64,000 nucleotides of DNA from Nocardioides nitrophenolicus (lineage in GTDB: Bacteria > Actinomycetota > Actinomycetes > Propionibacteriales > Nocardioidaceae), in contig NZ_JAFBBY010000001.1 in the NCBI RefSeq assembly GCF_016907515.1, positions 1,488,001-1,552,000 of the forward strand. Direction: 5' to 3'. Shown here piece after piece: positions 62,368 to 64,000 of this stretch (its first letter is position 1; each line of letters starts with the position of its first letter). The translations under genes and the position numbers were made by a program. The notes beneath the pieces are model-generated. The model was not told the origin of the DNA and ran no database searches. It saw only the letters and a list, made by a program, of their open reading frames with translations.

Positions 62368-63101
62368 CCGCACCCCGCACCGTCGTCATCACCGGCGGCA
62401 GCCGCGGTCTCGGCGAGGGCATCGTCCAGCACTTCCTCGACGCCGGCGACCGGGTCGCCACCTGTGCCCGCAGCGAGACCGACGCGGTCCGCGCGTGGCA
62501 GGCCGACCCGGCGTACGACGGGCGCTTCCTGTTCCGCAAGGCCGACCTGGCCGACCGCGACGACTGCACCCGGTTCTTCAAGGACGTCGTCGCGGAGTGG
62601 AAGTCCGTCGACGTGCTCGTCAACAACGCCGGCGTCGCCCGCGACGGCATCCTGGCGCTGTTCAGCGACGAGGACTCCGACACCGTGATCGACCTCAACC
62701 TGAAGGCGACCATCCACCTCACCAAGCAGGTCGTGCGCAACATGCTCGCCCACGGTGGCGGGCGGATCGTCAACATCTCCTCGATCACCGGCCTCACCGG
62801 CTATCGCGGCCTCAGCGTCTACGGCGCCACCAAGGCCGCGCTCGACGGGTTCACCCGCGGCCTGGCCCGCGAGGTGGGCTCGCGCCGGATCACGGTCAAC
62901 AGCATCGCGTCGGGCTACCTGAAGACCGAGATGAGCCACGGGCTCGACGACGGCCAGCTCAACCAGATCGTCCGTCGTACGCCGGCCGGCCGGCTGGGCG
63001 AGCCCGACGACATCGCCCGCGCCGTGGAGTTCCTCGTCGACGAGCGCAACGACTGGATCACCGGTCAGGTGCTGGTGGTCGATGGTGGGCTGACCGCCTG
63101 A
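62364..63101 (+). CDS. SDR family oxidoreductase, FabG-like
   Basis: Short-chain dehydrogenase of 245 aa: VVITGGSRGLGEGIV, DVLVNNAGVARDG, catalytic Ser in NISSITG and YGATKAALDGF (YxxxK), plus VNSIASGYLKTEM. It is closest by eye to 3-oxoacyl-ACP reductases, which suits the coupled ACP. Its substrate may be a 3-oxoacyl-ACP for glycan acylation; inference. Confidence 0.85.
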   Translation: MTAPRTVVITGGSRGLGEGIVQHFLDAGDRVATCARSETDAVRAWQADPAYDGRFLFRKADLADRDDCTRFFKDVVAEWKSVDVLVNNAGVARDGILALFSDEDSDTVIDLNLKATIHLTKQVVRNMLAHGGGRIVNISSITGLTGYRGLSVYGATKAALDGFTRGLAREVGSRRITVNSIASGYLKTEMSHGLDDGQLNQIVRRTPAGRLGEPDDIARAVEFLVDERNDWITGQVLVVDGGLTA

Positions 63102-63125
63102 GTCGGCTCCGGTCAGCTCAGGCGG
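63094..63125. terminator. Hairpin between the convergent SDR and HipA-like genes
   Basis: Perfect 9-bp stem CCGCCTGAG / CTCAGGCGG with a 14-nt loop, overlapping the SDR stop codon. Confidence 0.55.
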
Positions 63126-63171
63126 GCGAGGACGGTCCGACAACGTTGGGTGATGGCGCCCGGCCCATCGC

Positions 63172-64000
63172 TCATGCGGCGCCATAGGACGGCGCTGAGG
63201 CCCGGCTCGATCTCGTCGACAGCGGGTCGTGGAAGGCATCGCGGAACGCGTCCGGGAGGTTCTCGACCAGGTCGACGACCCGCCGCAGGCGTTCGTCGGC
63301 GTCCAGGCCCATCTCGTCGGCATGCCTCGCGAAGGTCTTGGGGTAGGCCTCACCGAAGTCGCGGACCCCGCCCACGGCGACGGCCGCCTTGGTGCCACCG
63401 CCGGCAGTGTCGTACGGAGCGCCCGTCGCCAGATCGTAGAGAGGGGCCAGGCGGACCTGGGCGCCGGAGCTCAGGAGCGCGAGGTTCTTCCCGTGTCCGT
63501 CCGGACATTCGGCGAGCAGGTTGAAGAGGAGGGCGTCGGAGAGTCTGATCACGTCCGCATCCGGGTCGGACGACGTACGCCGCAGCAGGTCCGCCATGGA
63601 ACGCGCCGTCGGCCCGCCGTTCGCGGCGTACTTGTTCTCAGGCATGATCCCGAGCGCCTGGCACATGTCGACCTGGTGGACGCGGGTCCAGGGCAGCGCT
63701 TCCGTCGCGACGGCTCGCGGACGCCAGCGGTCGAAGCGCTGAACGACCAGGGTCGGCTCGCTCCCGAATCGGCGCACGTCGACCCGCGCCGTCGTGAGGC
63801 CGAGGGCGCGGGACGCACGCATGGTCGCGAACTCGACCACGGCCTGATGACTCATGCGGCCGATGCCCGGCTTGAAGATGTGGGTGGTCGGCGCCGAGCC
63901 CGTGGCTTCATGCCAGGAGCCCTCGATGAAGGCGAGGGCGAACTTCGCCTGCGCACCACCGAGTGACCAGCTCTCCTGGGGAAGGGTCCACGACGAGGCC
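63172..64000 (-). CDS. HipA-like serine/threonine kinase (5' part outside window)
   Basis: C-terminal 275 residues of a HipA family kinase, toxin part of HipBA-like modules. Visible are SLGGAQAKFALAF and THIFKPG near the right edge (ATP-binding region), the catalytic loop ECPDGHGKNLALL, and the metal motif LAPLYDLATGAPY. An internal ATG at 63855 is not the true start because the frame and the motifs continue to the window edge. Whether a HipB partner exists lies beyond the window. Confidence 0.85.
   Translation of the reverse strand, partial: ASSWTLPQESWSLGGAQAKFALAFIEGSWHEATGSAPTTHIFKPGIGRMSHQAVVEFATMRASRALGLTTARVDVRRFGSEPTLVVQRFDRWRPRAVATEALPWTRVHQVDMCQALGIMPENKYAANGGPTARSMADLLRRTSSDPDADVIRLSDALLFNLLAECPDGHGKNLALLSSGAQVRLAPLYDLATGAPYDTAGGGTKAAVAVGGVRDFGEAYPKTFARHADEMGLDADERLRRVVDLVENLPDAFRDAFHDPLSTRSSRASAPSYGAA

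Noticed and set aside
63172..63855. A complete short HipA-like gene starting at the ATG 63855
   Set aside because: The same frame stays open to the window edge and holds the conserved SLGGAQAKF and THIFKPG segments, so this is the C-terminal part of a longer gene.

Overview
The window is very GC-rich chromosomal DNA from an actinobacterium. Gene content (KorAB, FolP2-GpgS, an XRE/HbhA-like/DUF2516 block, SseC-CysA, many GTGA and TGATG overlaps and many leaderless starts) fits the Nocardioides / Propionibacteriales neighbourhood; the genus is an inference. No rRNA, tRNA or CRISPR array was seen. Both edges cut a gene: an FAD oxidoreductase at the left and a HipA-like kinase at the right.

Region by region. 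1-5.7 kb: FAD oxidoreductase, the two-subunit 2-oxoacid:ferredoxin oxidoreductase korAB and an LLM-class oxidoreductase. 5.9-12 kb: minus-strand genes for enoyl-CoA hydratase, VanZ, rhomboid protease, FolP2, GpgS, a lipoprotein amidase and GalE. 12-14.2 kb: DUF2516, HbhA-like and XRE genes. 14.2-21.8 kb: a sulfate-activation region with an unusual fusion (degenerate ATP-sulfurylase-like region, APS kinase, low-molecular-weight tyrosine phosphatase), a TauE/SafE permease, UDP-glucose dehydrogenase, a DUF4143 protein without its ATPase part, and cysDN. 21.9-28.1 kb: housekeeping genes (ygfZ, a nucleotidyltransferase, Fur, nitrobindin-like, DsrE-like, SGNH hydrolase, dtd) and a DUF559-like gene bracketed by two related hairpins. 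28.3-33.3 kb: sodium:solute symporter with DUF3311 partner, M20 peptidase, SDR and a LuxR regulator.

33.4-43.1 kb is a complete bacterial microcompartment locus of the Rhodococcus/Mycobacterium (RMM, aminoacetone / 1-amino-2-propanol) type: APC permease, class III aminotransferase-like phospho-lyase, acylating aldehyde dehydrogenase with a C-terminal encapsulation-peptide-like helix, two BMC-T, one BMC-H, one BMC-P, an accessory protein, aminopropanol kinase, SDR and a GntR/UTRA regulator. An IS30-family element (43184-44784) then sits inside the loop of a large terminator hairpin. 44.8-46.3 kb holds sseC and a rhodanese behind a 26-codon Cys-containing leader peptide. 46.4-52.3 kb has a 1492-residue secreted LamG/phosphoesterase protein and a NicO-type metal transporter with a His-Gly loop.

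52.4-63.1 kb looks like an exopolysaccharide locus: DUF4012, Wzz/BY-kinase, methyltransferases, GT61 and GT2 enzymes, sulfotransferase, hexapeptide acyltransferase, acyl carrier protein and SDR. PAPS from cysDN plus the APS-kinase fusion could feed the sulfotransferase, Ugd could supply UDP-glucuronate, and the fused phosphatase could act on the BY-kinase; these links are inference.

The most notable non-coding signal is a 161-bp MITE-like element present twice, 55 kb apart, about 96% identical, with 24-bp terminal inverted repeats. There are also several palindromic repeat families and at least twelve leaderless starts with a TANNNT box 6-8 nt before the start codon.
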